A stretch of 20,886 nucleotides of DNA. Origin: Ruminococcus sp. (GTDB lineage Bacteria; Bacillota; Clostridia; Oscillospirales; Ruminococcaceae). The notes beneath the pieces are model-generated. The model had not been told where the DNA came from, did no database searches, and saw nothing but the letters and a program-made list of their open reading frames with translations. Positions 1 to 7,008 of the stretch are shown one piece after another. A program made the position numbers and the translations under genes. The first letter of the stretch is position 1. Each line of letters begins with the position of its first letter. The stretch lies in contig JAILFF010000123.1 in NCBI GenBank assembly GCA_024697705.1, positions 1 through 20,886 on the forward strand. The letters run 5' to 3'.

Positions 1-3
1 AAA

Positions 4-58
4 CGCACGGAACGGACGTCTTTTCATACTTTCGGAATCAACACTACAACTTTTTAAT
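4..58. repeat. Left arm of 55-bp perfect inverted repeat
   Basis: This is the exact reverse complement of 118-172. Pairing breaks at 3/173 on the outside and at 59/117 on the inside. The arm includes GACGTC, itself a palindrome. The last two bases (57-58) form part of the -10 hexamer of the internal promoter, so the promoter -10 sits on the arm boundary. It would be the recombination substrate of a site-specific invertase; the crossover point cannot be placed from sequence alone. Confidence 0.9.
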
Positions 59-85
59 TATATCATAAATCGAAAATAGTGTCAA
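57..85 (-). promoter_or_regulatory. Consensus sigma-A promoter inside the inverted repeat, facing left
   Basis: On the - strand, TTGACA (85-80) and TATAAT (62-57) are separated by exactly 17 nt, a full match to the sigma-70/sigma-A consensus. Transcription would start near 50, inside the left arm, and leave the window leftwards. The + strand of the same 59-bp centre has no comparable promoter (TTGCAC at 91-96 has no -10 partner), so in the orientation shown the polysaccharide operon lacks this drive. Confidence 0.85.
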
Positions 86-117
86 TACGATTGCACAGAG
101 TTTCACATTAATGTCAC

Positions 118-172
118 ATTAAAAAGTTGTAGTGTTGATTCCGAAAGTATGAAAAGACGTCCGTTCCGTGCG
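118..172. repeat. Right arm of 55-bp perfect inverted repeat
   Basis: Exact reverse complement of 4-58. It ends 36 bases before the preferred start codon of the phosphoglycosyl transferase. After inversion of the segment, this arm would form most of the 5' untranslated leader. An in-frame ATG at 149 lies inside it, but it belongs to the recombination site and has no good ribosome binding site. Confidence 0.9.
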
Positions 173-208
173 GTTTTTTCCGCCGCGGCGTCGGGAGATT
201 TGATATTA

Positions 209-955
209 ATGGAGCTTAAACGAAAAAAAAGCTTTTACGAAAAATATATAAAAAGACTGCTCGATATCCTGTGCGCTCTGCTGACGCTTGCGGTCTTCTG
301 GTGGCTGTATCTGCTTATCGCGCTGCTCGTAAAGATAAAGCTCGGTTCGCCCGTGATCTTCAAGCAGCCGCGCCCCGGCATGGTCGATTCCGCTACGGGA
401 CGCGAGACCATATTCTATATGATAAAATTCCGCACCATGACAAACGAGCGCGATCGGAACGGCGATCTCCTCCCCGACGAGGACAGGCTGACAAATTTCG
501 GCAGGTTCTTAAGAGCTACGAGCCTTGACGAGATACCCGAGGTGATAAACGTCCTGCGCTCCGACATGAGCATAATAGGACCGCGCCCGCAGCTCGTGCG
601 CGATATGGTATTCATGACCGACGAACAGCGCATGAGGCACACCGCCAAGCCGGGTATCAGCGGGCTGGCGCAGACTCACGGCAGAAACGCCATTTCATGG
701 GACGAAAAGCTCACCTGGGATCTGAAATATATCGAAAGGGTAAGCTTTATCAGCGATCTGAAGCTCGTGCTGAGGACTGCGGCACAGGTGTTCGTCCGCA
801 GGAAGGACGATCTCAGCGCCGCCGAGACCGATCTTGATCTTGACTACGGCGACGTTCTGCTGAACGAGGGCAGGATAACCGAGACCTATTACAAAAAAAA
901 GCAGGCGGAGGCAAGAGAGCTTCTCATGGAGGTTGACAAAGAGAGGGAAATATAA
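209..955 (+). CDS. Undecaprenyl-phosphate sugar phosphotransferase (bacterial sugar transferase family)
   Basis: Probable initiating enzyme of the polysaccharide pathway. It would transfer a sugar-1-phosphate from a nucleotide sugar to undecaprenyl phosphate at the cytoplasmic face of the membrane. The protein has an N-terminal basic stretch, one hydrophobic segment near residues 15-40, then family motifs: PVIFKQPRPG, KFRTM, the Asp-Glu dyad in SLDEIPEV, the SIIGPRPQL loop and KPGISGLAQ. This fits a small PglC-like monotopic transferase, with a charged C-terminal extension of roughly 50 residues beyond the core. I chose ATG 209 because GGGAG lies at 193-197; the in-frame ATG at 149 falls within the inverted repeat. 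Its stop is directly followed by the next ATG. The sugar specificity cannot be told. Confidence 0.88.
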   Translation: MELKRKKSFYEKYIKRLLDILCALLTLAVFWWLYLLIALLVKIKLGSPVIFKQPRPGMVDSATGRETIFYMIKFRTMTNERDRNGDLLPDEDRLTNFGRFLRATSLDEIPEVINVLRSDMSIIGPRPQLVRDMVFMTDEQRMRHTAKPGISGLAQTHGRNAISWDEKLTWDLKYIERVSFISDLKLVLRTAAQVFVRRKDDLSAAETDLDLDYGDVLLNEGRITETYYKKKQAEARELLMEVDKEREI

Positions 956-1780
956 ATGCAGAAATACAGCGTGCTGATGTCCCTGTACCGCAAGGAGCGC
1001 CCCGAATACCTGCGGGCGGCACTTGACTCGATGATCGGGCAGACCGTCACGCCCGACGAGATAGTGCTTGTCGAGGACGGCGAGCTGACCGACGGGCTTT
1101 ACGGCGTTGTCGGGGAATACAAAGACAAGTATCCCGGGCTTTTTACGATAGTCGTTCTCAAAAGAAATCACGGACTGGGACCGGCGCTGAACGTCGGTCT
1201 AAAAAAATGCCGCAACGAGCTTGTGGCGCGTATGGATACCGACGACATCAGCAAGCCCGACCGCTGCGAAAAGCAGCTGAAACGCTTCGGGGAAAAGCCG
1301 CGGCTTTCGATAGTCGGCTCGCACATCGACGAGTTTGAAGGAAATATCACAAACGTGATTTCAAGCCGCCGCGTGCCGCTTACCTCCCGAGAGATATACG
1401 AATACGCAAAAAGGCGTTCGGCGTTCAATCACCCCGCCGTGATGTACCGCAAGTCGGCGGTGCTGAAAGCAGGCGGGTACTCAAAATTCAAGCGCAATCA
1501 GGACGTGGAGCTGTTCGGCAGAATGATGTTCAAAGGGTACAAAGCGGAGAACATCGACGAGTCGCTTCTGTGGTTCAGACACAGCCGCGAGCTTTCCGAA
1601 AGACGGCGCTCGCGGGAGAATACTTGGACATACATCGCCGCGATATACGGCTTTTGGAAGATGGGTTACAGCAGCCTGCTTGATCTGCTTATAGTCGCGG
1701 CGGCGCAGACGGGTATGTACCTCGTGCCGATAGGCGTTCAGAACTTTATATACAAGCGCTTTTTAAGGAGACAGTCATGA
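956..1780 (+). CDS. Family 2 glycosyltransferase (EpsE/AmsE-like)
   Basis: Predicted cytoplasmic GT-A fold enzyme that adds a sugar to the lipid-linked repeat unit. The N-terminus (YSVLMSLYRKERPEYL) is the nucleotide-binding strand. VEDGELTDG follows near residues 39-47, then GLGPALNVGL. The metal-binding motif is MDTDD, with Asp94, Asp96 and Asp97. A hydrophobic stretch near residues 240-260 may lie on the membrane. At 274 aa the length is normal for the family. Its ATG directly abuts the preceding stop, with GAGAGGGA upstream, and its end overlaps the next gene by ATGA, showing tight translational coupling. Donor and acceptor are unknown. Confidence 0.9.
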   Translation: MQKYSVLMSLYRKERPEYLRAALDSMIGQTVTPDEIVLVEDGELTDGLYGVVGEYKDKYPGLFTIVVLKRNHGLGPALNVGLKKCRNELVARMDTDDISKPDRCEKQLKRFGEKPRLSIVGSHIDEFEGNITNVISSRRVPLTSREIYEYAKRRSAFNHPAVMYRKSAVLKAGGYSKFKRNQDVELFGRMMFKGYKAENIDESLLWFRHSRELSERRRSRENTWTYIAAIYGFWKMGYSSLLDLLIVAAAQTGMYLVPIGVQNFIYKRFLRRQS

Positions 1781-4068
1781 GCCTTGAACAAAAGATAAAT
1801 TATCAGCTGAATAAAGTCCCCGCGCTGAAAAGGCTGGTCAAATCGGTCTATCAGCACGTAATGTACGCCGTTTCGCCCAAGATAAAGTCGGAAGGCGGCA
1901 TCACCCGCGTTTCTCCCGACGACCCCGCGCACGAATATTTCTTCGGCTACTACGACAATTCGCCGTGGGATATCTCGGGGCGGTATATGCTCTGCATGAG
2001 GGCGGCGGACACTTGGTCTGACGTAAGCCCGAAGCAGAAAGCGGACATAATCCTCATAGACGCCGAAAAGGCGGAGAATGACAGCGGCAGAGTGACCAAG
2101 CTTGCCGAAACAAGCTCATGGAACGTTCAGCAGGGCTGTATGCTCCAGTGGCTCGGTCCCGACTTTTCAAAAAGGATATTATATAACGACTGCCGCGGCG
2201 GTAAATACGTTTCGGTGATACTGGATATTGATTCCAAAAAAGAACGTGTCATCGAAGCGCCCGTCTATACCGTTTCAAACGACGGCAAAACGGCTCTCAC
2301 GCTTGATTTTTCAAGGCTTTACAATCTGCGCCCGGGCTACGGCTATTATAATGTTCCCGAGCGCACCAAGGGCGAGGCTCTGCCCGACGCGCCCGCCGTG
2401 CGGAGGATAGACCTCGAAAGCGGCGCAGTCACGGAGCTGCTCACCTACAAGGACTTCGCGGAGTTCGAGCCGCGCCGAGAAATGCTCGAAAAGGGCGCCG
2501 TCCACAAGGTGAATCATCTGATGCTTTCCCCCGACGGAACGCGCTTTATGGTGCTGTACCGATGGTTTGTCGGCGACAGAAAATACACGCGGCTCATCAC
2601 CTGCGGCACCGACGGGAAAGATATGTATCTGCTCTCCGACGACGACATGGTAAGCCACTGTTACTGGAAGGACGACTCGCACATTTTAGCGTTCGAGAAC
2701 AAAAAGTCCGAAGGCATCGGCTACTATCTTATGACGGACAAAACCCGTGAATACACGCACTGCTGGCGGGAGCTTGACAGCGACGGTCACCCGAGCTACG
2801 CGCCCGACGGCACTATCGTCACCGACACCTACCCCGACCGCGCCCGCATACAGTATCTTCGCATCATGGACGACGAAAACAGCGCTCCCCGCGTGGCGGC
2901 AAAGGTCTTTTCGCCGTTTAAGTACGATAACGACACGCGCTGCGACCTTCACCCGCGCTTCGACCGCACGGGCGAAAAGATATGCTTTGATTCGGTATTC
3001 GAGGGTCACAGGGGGCTTTACACGGTGACTCTGCCGAAAAAGCAGCCCGAAAAAGCCGAACATACGGCGCAGACGGCGCTTATCTCGGTGATAACGCCCG
3101 TCTACAACGCCGAAAAATATATCGAGCGCAGCGTGGATTCGGTGCTTAAGCAGACTTACAAAAATATCGAGATAATCCTCGTGAACGACGGCTCGACCGA
3201 CGGCAGCCTTGAGATATGCCGCCGACTTGCCGAAAAATATCCGCAGATAACCGTCATCGACAAGAAAAACGGCGGCAGCGGTTCGGCGCGGAACGCGGGA
3301 CTGCGGGCGGCTCGCGGAGAGTACATCGGCTTCGTTGACAGCGACGATTGGGTTACTCCCGACTACTACGAATACATGATGAACCTGCTGACGGCGAACA
3401 ATGCGGACGTTGTTGATGTCGGCGTGGCGCAGGTGAAAAGCCCCGACGAGCGCGTTCCCGATACGGGTTGCTCGGTGACGATATACGACGGCAACGAGAT
3501 ACTCCGCCACTACCTGCTGCGCGGCATGAGCGAACAGGGCGGCGCTCCGTTTTCGGCTTGCAGAAAGCTTTACCGCGCCGAGGTCTTCGCGGGCGACGCG
3601 GCTTGGTTCCCCGAAGGCACCGTCAACGAGGACATTTGCTTCAACTATCGTCTGCTGCAAAGGTGCAGGCGGGCGGCGGTCAGCGAGTGTGTTAAATATT
3701 TCTATTTTCAGGGAAAAGTCAGCGTTTCAAACGGAGCGCTCAAACGCCGCGACATGGCTCTTATAAAGGTATCGCGGGAGCTTGTGAAATTAGCGCGAAG
3801 CTCGGGCGATGCAGGAATCATCGAGCTTGCGGAAATGAAGCAGGCAAGGTCGTATTTCTCGCTGCTGGCAAGGGCTGCCAAGTTCGGCACCGACCCCGCA
3901 AGCGTTTCCGACCCCGATAAATTAGCGAAAAAGCTGCAAAAAGGCTTGCGGAGGAATCTGCCGCTGCTGCTGCGTTCGCCGATGTCGCGGTCAAGAAAGA
4001 TACTCGCGGCGGCGTTTGCGGTGAATTACAAACTCAGCTGCAAGATGATAAGGGCGTTAAAGCTTTGA
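1777..4068 (+). CDS. Fusion protein: N-terminal beta-propeller-like domain plus family 2 glycosyltransferase
   Basis: Two-part protein of 763 aa. Residues ~45-425 are beta-rich with repeated blades such as SPDGTRFMVLYR, DDSHILAF, YAPDGTIVTDTYPD and DRTGEKICFDS, resembling TolB/DPP6-type propellers. Residues ~434-680 form a complete GT2 domain: LISVITPVYN at 435-444, VNDGSTDGS starting at 469, the GGSGSARNAGLRAARGEY segment, and FVDSDDW at 519-525 with its metal-binding aspartates. The remaining C-terminus is helical and basic. It overlaps the upstream gene by 4 bp. The GT2 half presumably extends the repeat unit. The propeller may bind glycan or protein partners; that is inference. The reading frame is continuous across the joint, so it does not look like an assembly fusion. 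Confidence 0.85.
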   Translation: MSLEQKINYQLNKVPALKRLVKSVYQHVMYAVSPKIKSEGGITRVSPDDPAHEYFFGYYDNSPWDISGRYMLCMRAADTWSDVSPKQKADIILIDAEKAENDSGRVTKLAETSSWNVQQGCMLQWLGPDFSKRILYNDCRGGKYVSVILDIDSKKERVIEAPVYTVSNDGKTALTLDFSRLYNLRPGYGYYNVPERTKGEALPDAPAVRRIDLESGAVTELLTYKDFAEFEPRREMLEKGAVHKVNHLMLSPDGTRFMVLYRWFVGDRKYTRLITCGTDGKDMYLLSDDDMVSHCYWKDDSHILAFENKKSEGIGYYLMTDKTREYTHCWRELDSDGHPSYAPDGTIVTDTYPDRARIQYLRIMDDENSAPRVAAKVFSPFKYDNDTRCDLHPRFDRTGEKICFDSVFEGHRGLYTVTLPKKQPEKAEHTAQTALISVITPVYNAEKYIERSVDSVLKQTYKNIEIILVNDGSTDGSLEICRRLAEKYPQITVIDKKNGGSGSARNAGLRAARGEYIGFVDSDDWVTPDYYEYMMNLLTANNADVVDVGVAQVKSPDERVPDTGCSVTIYDGNEILRHYLLRGMSEQGGAPFSACRKLYRAEVFAGDAAWFPEGTVNEDICFNYRLLQRCRRAAVSECVKYFYFQGKVSVSNGALKRRDMALIKVSRELVKLARSSGDAGIIELAEMKQARSYFSLLARAAKFGTDPASVSDPDKLAKKLQKGLRRNLPLLLRSPMSRSRKILAAAFAVNYKLSCKMIRALKL

Positions 4069-4082
4069 TACTATAAATGGCA

Positions 4083-4101
4083 AACCAAAAGTCTTAGGAA
4101 G
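4083..4101 (+). repeat. 19-bp direct repeat, copy 1
   Basis: Identical to 4121-4139 (core CCAAAAGTCTTAGGAAG). It lies 14 bp after the stop of the propeller-GT2 gene. Only the second copy continues into the G-rich hairpin, so copy 1 may be a truncated unit of a dispersed intergenic repeat. Confidence 0.8.
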
Positions 4102-4120
4102 AGTTTCACAAGAGAGCAAG

Positions 4121-4139
4121 AACCAAAAGTCTTAGGAAG
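4121..4139 (+). repeat. 19-bp direct repeat, copy 2
   Basis: Exact copy of 4083-4101, with 19 bp between the two copies. It leads straight into the G-run that forms the left side of the hairpin at 4145-4200. Confidence 0.8.
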
Positions 4140-4144
4140 GGGGT

Positions 4145-4200
4145 GTGGGGGAGAACCCTTCTTCTTGCACGAACTTGTTCGTGCAAAGGGCTTCCCCCAC
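4145..4200. repeat. Long imperfect hairpin (REP-like)
   Basis: The outer arms GTGGGGGA and TCCCCCAC pair. CCCTT (4156-4160) then pairs with the AAGGG segment at 4186-4190, and a perfect 10-bp inner stem (4165-4174 with 4177-4186) closes on a 2-nt loop. No T-run follows on either strand, so a simple intrinsic terminator is unlikely. The shape fits an extragenic palindromic element. Confidence 0.65.
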
Positions 4201-4255
4201 AAAAGCTGACGACGGCAGCAATCAATTCGGAGAAAGAAAGTTGAGCGGTTCAAAA

Positions 4256-4421
4256 ATAAAATCGGCAATTTCAAGAAATACTAACCAAAACAAGCAAAGC
4301 GATTAAATCAGCAGGACAGAGCGGAAACAAGATAATTGCCGATTTTATATTTGCGAAAGAGCAGGTCTGAACGAAGTTTGCATGAACAGTGTTCATGCCG
4401 ACAGGCGATATTTCGCAAATA
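4256..4421. repeat. Cluster of nested inverted repeats
   Basis: There are three separate perfect palindromic pairs: 4256-4270 with 4334-4348 (15 bp), 4348-4358 with 4411-4421 (11 bp), and 4380-4387 with 4391-4398 (8 bp, 3-nt loop). The second pair encloses the third. This multi-stem arrangement could be a structured RNA or the remains of a small mobile element. No known RNA family was recognised. Confidence 0.6.
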
Positions 4422-4553
4422 ATAGCGCGGAGCAGGCAAAACCCTTCCCGACAAGGCAGTATTTGCGCGACAAACGGGCGGGAGTCGAACCTGCCCCCGC
4501 CCTGTAAGAATTGCGCGATAACAAGGATTTCCGCAGAAACGGGGGTTCGGGAT

Positions 4554-5633
4554 ATGAAAATGGTTTTCCTCGCATATCTGCACGGATACGGCGGTGCGGA
4601 AAGGCAGATAATACTGCTCGCGAACGCCATGTCGGAGAAAGGTCACGACGTTACGCTGATCTCGATATGCGACGGCAATATGTGCTATGCGCTTGGGCGC
4701 GGAGTAAAGTACCGCCATCTTCCCGACCGAAGGAAAAACGTACTGCGTATCATAACAAGGTATATTGATATAAAGAAACAGCTTGAAGAGCTGCGCCCCG
4801 ATATCACCGTGAGCTTCTGGTTCCAGTCGGCTTACCTTACCGCCGCCATGCCGAAGAGCATCACGGGCAAAGTAGTCTACTCCGAAAGGGGCGACCCCGG
4901 CGACCGCGAATACGGCGGGCTTATGGGACTGATAAGAAAGCTTGCTCTGCCGCGTATCGACGCATTTGCTTTCCAGTCAAAGGCGGCACAGGGTTATTTT
5001 AACAAGAGCGTCCGCAGAAGGAGCGCCGTGATACCGAACCCCGTATTCGTCGGCACGGAGGACTTCACAAAAGTCTGTCGGCGGCGGAAGGCGATAGTCA
5101 CGGTTGGAAGGCTCCACCCGCAGAAAAATCAGCGGCTTTTGATAAACGCCTTTGCACTTATCGCGGACAGGTTTCCCGAATATACGCTCGAAATCTACGG
5201 AAGCGGCGAGCTTGAAAACTCGCTCAAAAGACAGATATCTTCACTCGGGCTGACGGACAGGGCGTTCCTCATGGGGACGAGCGACCGTGTTCACGAGCTT
5301 ATGCGCGGCGCGGAATTGTTCGTTTTAAGCTCCGATTACGAGGGGCTGCCGAACACGCTCATGGAGGCGATGGCGATGAGGTTGCCGTGCGTTTCAACCG
5401 ACTGCCGACCCGGCGGCGCAAGGGAGCTGATCGACGACGGCAGGGACGGCATTATCGTTCCCGTAAACGACTGCCAAAAACTCGCCGCCGCTGTCGCGGA
5501 GCTGCTTGACGACGGCAGGCGGCGCGAGGAGTTCGGGGTTATCGCCGCGGCGAAAATGAAGCGCTTCGCCCCGTCAAGGATATATAACAAGTGGAACGCT
5601 TTTTTCATAAAAACAGCACGGCGCTCCGACTAA
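4554..5633 (+). CDS. Family 4 glycosyltransferase
   Basis: Predicted retaining GT-B enzyme of 359 aa that uses a nucleotide sugar to extend the polysaccharide repeat unit in the cytoplasm. The N-terminal Rossmann fold shows the glycine-rich acceptor loop YGGAERQ. The C-terminal fold begins at VTVGRLHPQKNQRLLINAF, typical of GT4. The E-x7-E motif follows in SSDYEGLPNTLMEAM, and the domain ends with a D/E-rich helix. I chose ATG 4554 because family homology begins here; the longer open frame to 4389 reads through the repeat region and gives low-complexity sequence. The ribosome binding site is weak, and ATG 4560 is an alternative. The next gene follows after 34 bp. Confidence 0.88.
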   Translation: MKMVFLAYLHGYGGAERQIILLANAMSEKGHDVTLISICDGNMCYALGRGVKYRHLPDRRKNVLRIITRYIDIKKQLEELRPDITVSFWFQSAYLTAAMPKSITGKVVYSERGDPGDREYGGLMGLIRKLALPRIDAFAFQSKAAQGYFNKSVRRRSAVIPNPVFVGTEDFTKVCRRRKAIVTVGRLHPQKNQRLLINAFALIADRFPEYTLEIYGSGELENSLKRQISSLGLTDRAFLMGTSDRVHELMRGAELFVLSSDYEGLPNTLMEAMAMRLPCVSTDCRPGGARELIDDGRDGIIVPVNDCQKLAAAVAELLDDGRRREEFGVIAAAKMKRFAPSRIYNKWNAFFIKTARRSD

Positions 5634-5667
5634 AGCAGAATGGAAAAGGTAAAGGAAATAAGAACAA

Positions 5668-7008
5668 GTGAACAGGCGCAGATTTTTAATTAAACCGGTA
5701 AATCAGCTTGCTTTGACGTTGCTGCTGGTTTCAAATGTCTGCTTTTACAACGAGGATTATGTAATCATCTACCTGATATTGAGCATGACCGGGATAGCCT
5801 TGGCGTTCGCGGGGAATATACGCTCTCTTTCGCTGAAATTCCGTCCTTCGGGCTGCGTTTTCTGGCTGGTAACGGTCTACTCGCTGATTCTTTTTTACGG
5901 TTTCGCGTTTTTGCAGGCGGGAGAATTCAATTGGGACGCATTGCTTTTCCGATTGGGAGAGGAACTGGCGTCTTTCATAATAATACGTGAGCTATTGAAG
6001 TTCAAAGTCAAGAACCTTACAAAACCGTTTCTTCTCACGGGAGTATTCTCCGTCGGTATGCTGATATACGAGGAAGGCACGTCTATCCTTGCGGGCGGCA
6101 TGAGAGTCGGCGACACCCTTAGCGGCAACTCCAATACCGTCGCTTTCAATCTCGGTCTGATCTCGCTGCTCGCGGTATGGACTTTCTGCACCGAGCATCA
6201 TTTCGGTTATCTGCTGTACTTCGTCCTGATGATGCCTTTCATCTTCATCACGGGCTCGAAAAAGGGACTGATAGTCATAGCCTTCGGATTCATCATGCTG
6301 ATGTACTACTACCGAAAGAACACGTTTCTGTGGTTCGCGGTGCTGATCGGAGCGGCAGCGTCGATATATGTTATCTTCGAGGTCGATTACTTCTACAACA
6401 TCATCGGCTTCCGCATCGAGGATATGTACTACACTCTTACGGGACAGGCGACGCGCTTAAACTACTCCTACTCCACCACCGAACGCACCTACATGATAAA
6501 CGAGGGATTTGATTTCTTCCTCGACAAGCCCATCTTCGGCGGCGGCTTCAACTACTTCTATTCAAGAACGACCACCGAATGGGAATACTCGCACTGCAAC
6601 TACATCGAGCTTTTATGTACCTTCGGCATCGTGGGTACGGGCTTCTACTATTCCAAGCATATCGGCAATCTTATTAAGATCGTCACGACCAAAACGGTAC
6701 ACCTGCAAAGGATAAGGGACTTGAAAACGATAGGCTTATTCATGATCCTCACCACGCTTTCACTGGACGTGACCGCCGTAACATTCTCGGCGCAGATGGT
6801 ATGGTACCTGCCGATCATTTTTTCAAGCTGCTGCATCGACGAGATAAAAAGAATAAAGATCGAGCTCAAAAAAGAGGGAAAATATGAGCAAGCTGAAAAC
6901 GTTAAAAAAGCTGATAAAAGAAGACCGAAGACAAATAATAACCGCCGTTTACAACAACTTCGTTCACACAGGAATCACAGACATCCTTCCCGACGCAGCC
7001 TATCTTAA
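5668..7008 (+). CDS. O-antigen polymerase/ligase-like membrane protein (Wzy), with doubtful C-terminus
   Basis: Multi-spanning inner membrane protein, with about ten or more hydrophobic segments, that probably polymerises lipid-linked repeat units. The diagnostic Wzy_C-type region lies around residues 285-325 (DKPIFGGGFNYF, then SHCNYIELLCTFGIVG). The start is GTG 5668, with AAAGGA upstream. The frame as given runs 125 bp into the next gene and adds a basic, low-complexity tail of about 40 residues after EGKYEQA. A one-base length change in the A6 tract at 6868-6873 would instead end the protein at TGA 6885-6887, giving the ATGA overlap used elsewhere in this operon. The tail is therefore probably a frameshift or sequencing artefact. 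Confidence 0.82.
   Translation: MNRRRFLIKPVNQLALTLLLVSNVCFYNEDYVIIYLILSMTGIALAFAGNIRSLSLKFRPSGCVFWLVTVYSLILFYGFAFLQAGEFNWDALLFRLGEELASFIIIRELLKFKVKNLTKPFLLTGVFSVGMLIYEEGTSILAGGMRVGDTLSGNSNTVAFNLGLISLLAVWTFCTEHHFGYLLYFVLMMPFIFITGSKKGLIVIAFGFIMLMYYYRKNTFLWFAVLIGAAASIYVIFEVDYFYNIIGFRIEDMYYTLTGQATRLNYSYSTTERTYMINEGFDFFLDKPIFGGGFNYFYSRTTTEWEYSHCNYIELLCTFGIVGTGFYYSKHIGNLIKIVTTKTVHLQRIRDLKTIGLFMILTTLSLDVTAVTFSAQMVWYLPIIFSSCCIDEIKRIKIELKKEGKYEQAENVKKADKRRPKTNNNRRLQQLRSHRNHRHPSRRSLS

Larger units (their letters stand above)
4..172. other. Putative invertible promoter (phase-variation switch), OFF orientation
   Basis: Two perfectly matching 55-bp inverted arms (4-58 and 118-172) flank a 59-bp AT-rich centre. 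The centre holds a perfect sigma-A promoter on the - strand, pointing away from the polysaccharide genes that start at 209. Inverting the segment would place TTGACA at 91-96 and TATAAT at 114-119 on the + strand, with transcription starting near 126, about 80 nt ahead of the first start codon. Invertible promoters flanked by inverted repeats are known to switch capsule and surface polysaccharide operons in gut bacteria. No recombinase gene is present in the window. The left arm lies 3 bases from the window edge, so an assembly artefact cannot be excluded. The inverted repeat and promoter are seen directly; inversion is inferred. Confidence 0.72.
4069..4553. other. Gene-free, repeat-rich gap inside the polysaccharide operon
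   Basis: This 485-bp interval holds no convincing gene on either strand; the frames that stay open lack family features and ribosome binding sites. It contains a 19-bp direct repeat, a long imperfect hairpin, a cluster of nested inverted repeats (4256-4421) and a GC-rich hairpin (4476-4502). It separates the first three co-directional genes from the next three. The composition suggests an inserted repeat element or a structured RNA. No clear promoter or T-tailed terminator was found. Confidence 0.6.

Noticed and set aside
1..172. Insertion sequence or transposon end formed by the 55-bp inverted repeat
   Set aside because: The centre is only 59 bp and holds a promoter instead of a transposase; no target-site duplication can be seen.
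149..208. An earlier in-frame ATG at 149 for the phosphoglycosyl transferase
   Set aside because: It lies inside the inverted-repeat arm, has no good ribosome binding site, and adds 20 residues before the family's usual N-terminus. ATG 209 has GGGAG at a workable distance.
4145..4200. Intrinsic terminator inside the polysaccharide operon
   Set aside because: The hairpin is strong, but neither strand has a T-run after it.
4470..4510. A tRNA-like T-arm on the - strand (GGTTCGACTCCCGCC-type)
   Set aside because: The arm has a mismatch, and no matching acceptor stem, D-arm or anticodon arm can be placed upstream. At most it is a relic or chance.
4389..4553. N-terminal extension of the GT4 glycosyltransferase
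   Set aside because: The extension translates palindromic intergenic sequence and lacks family similarity; the GT4 fold begins at 4554.
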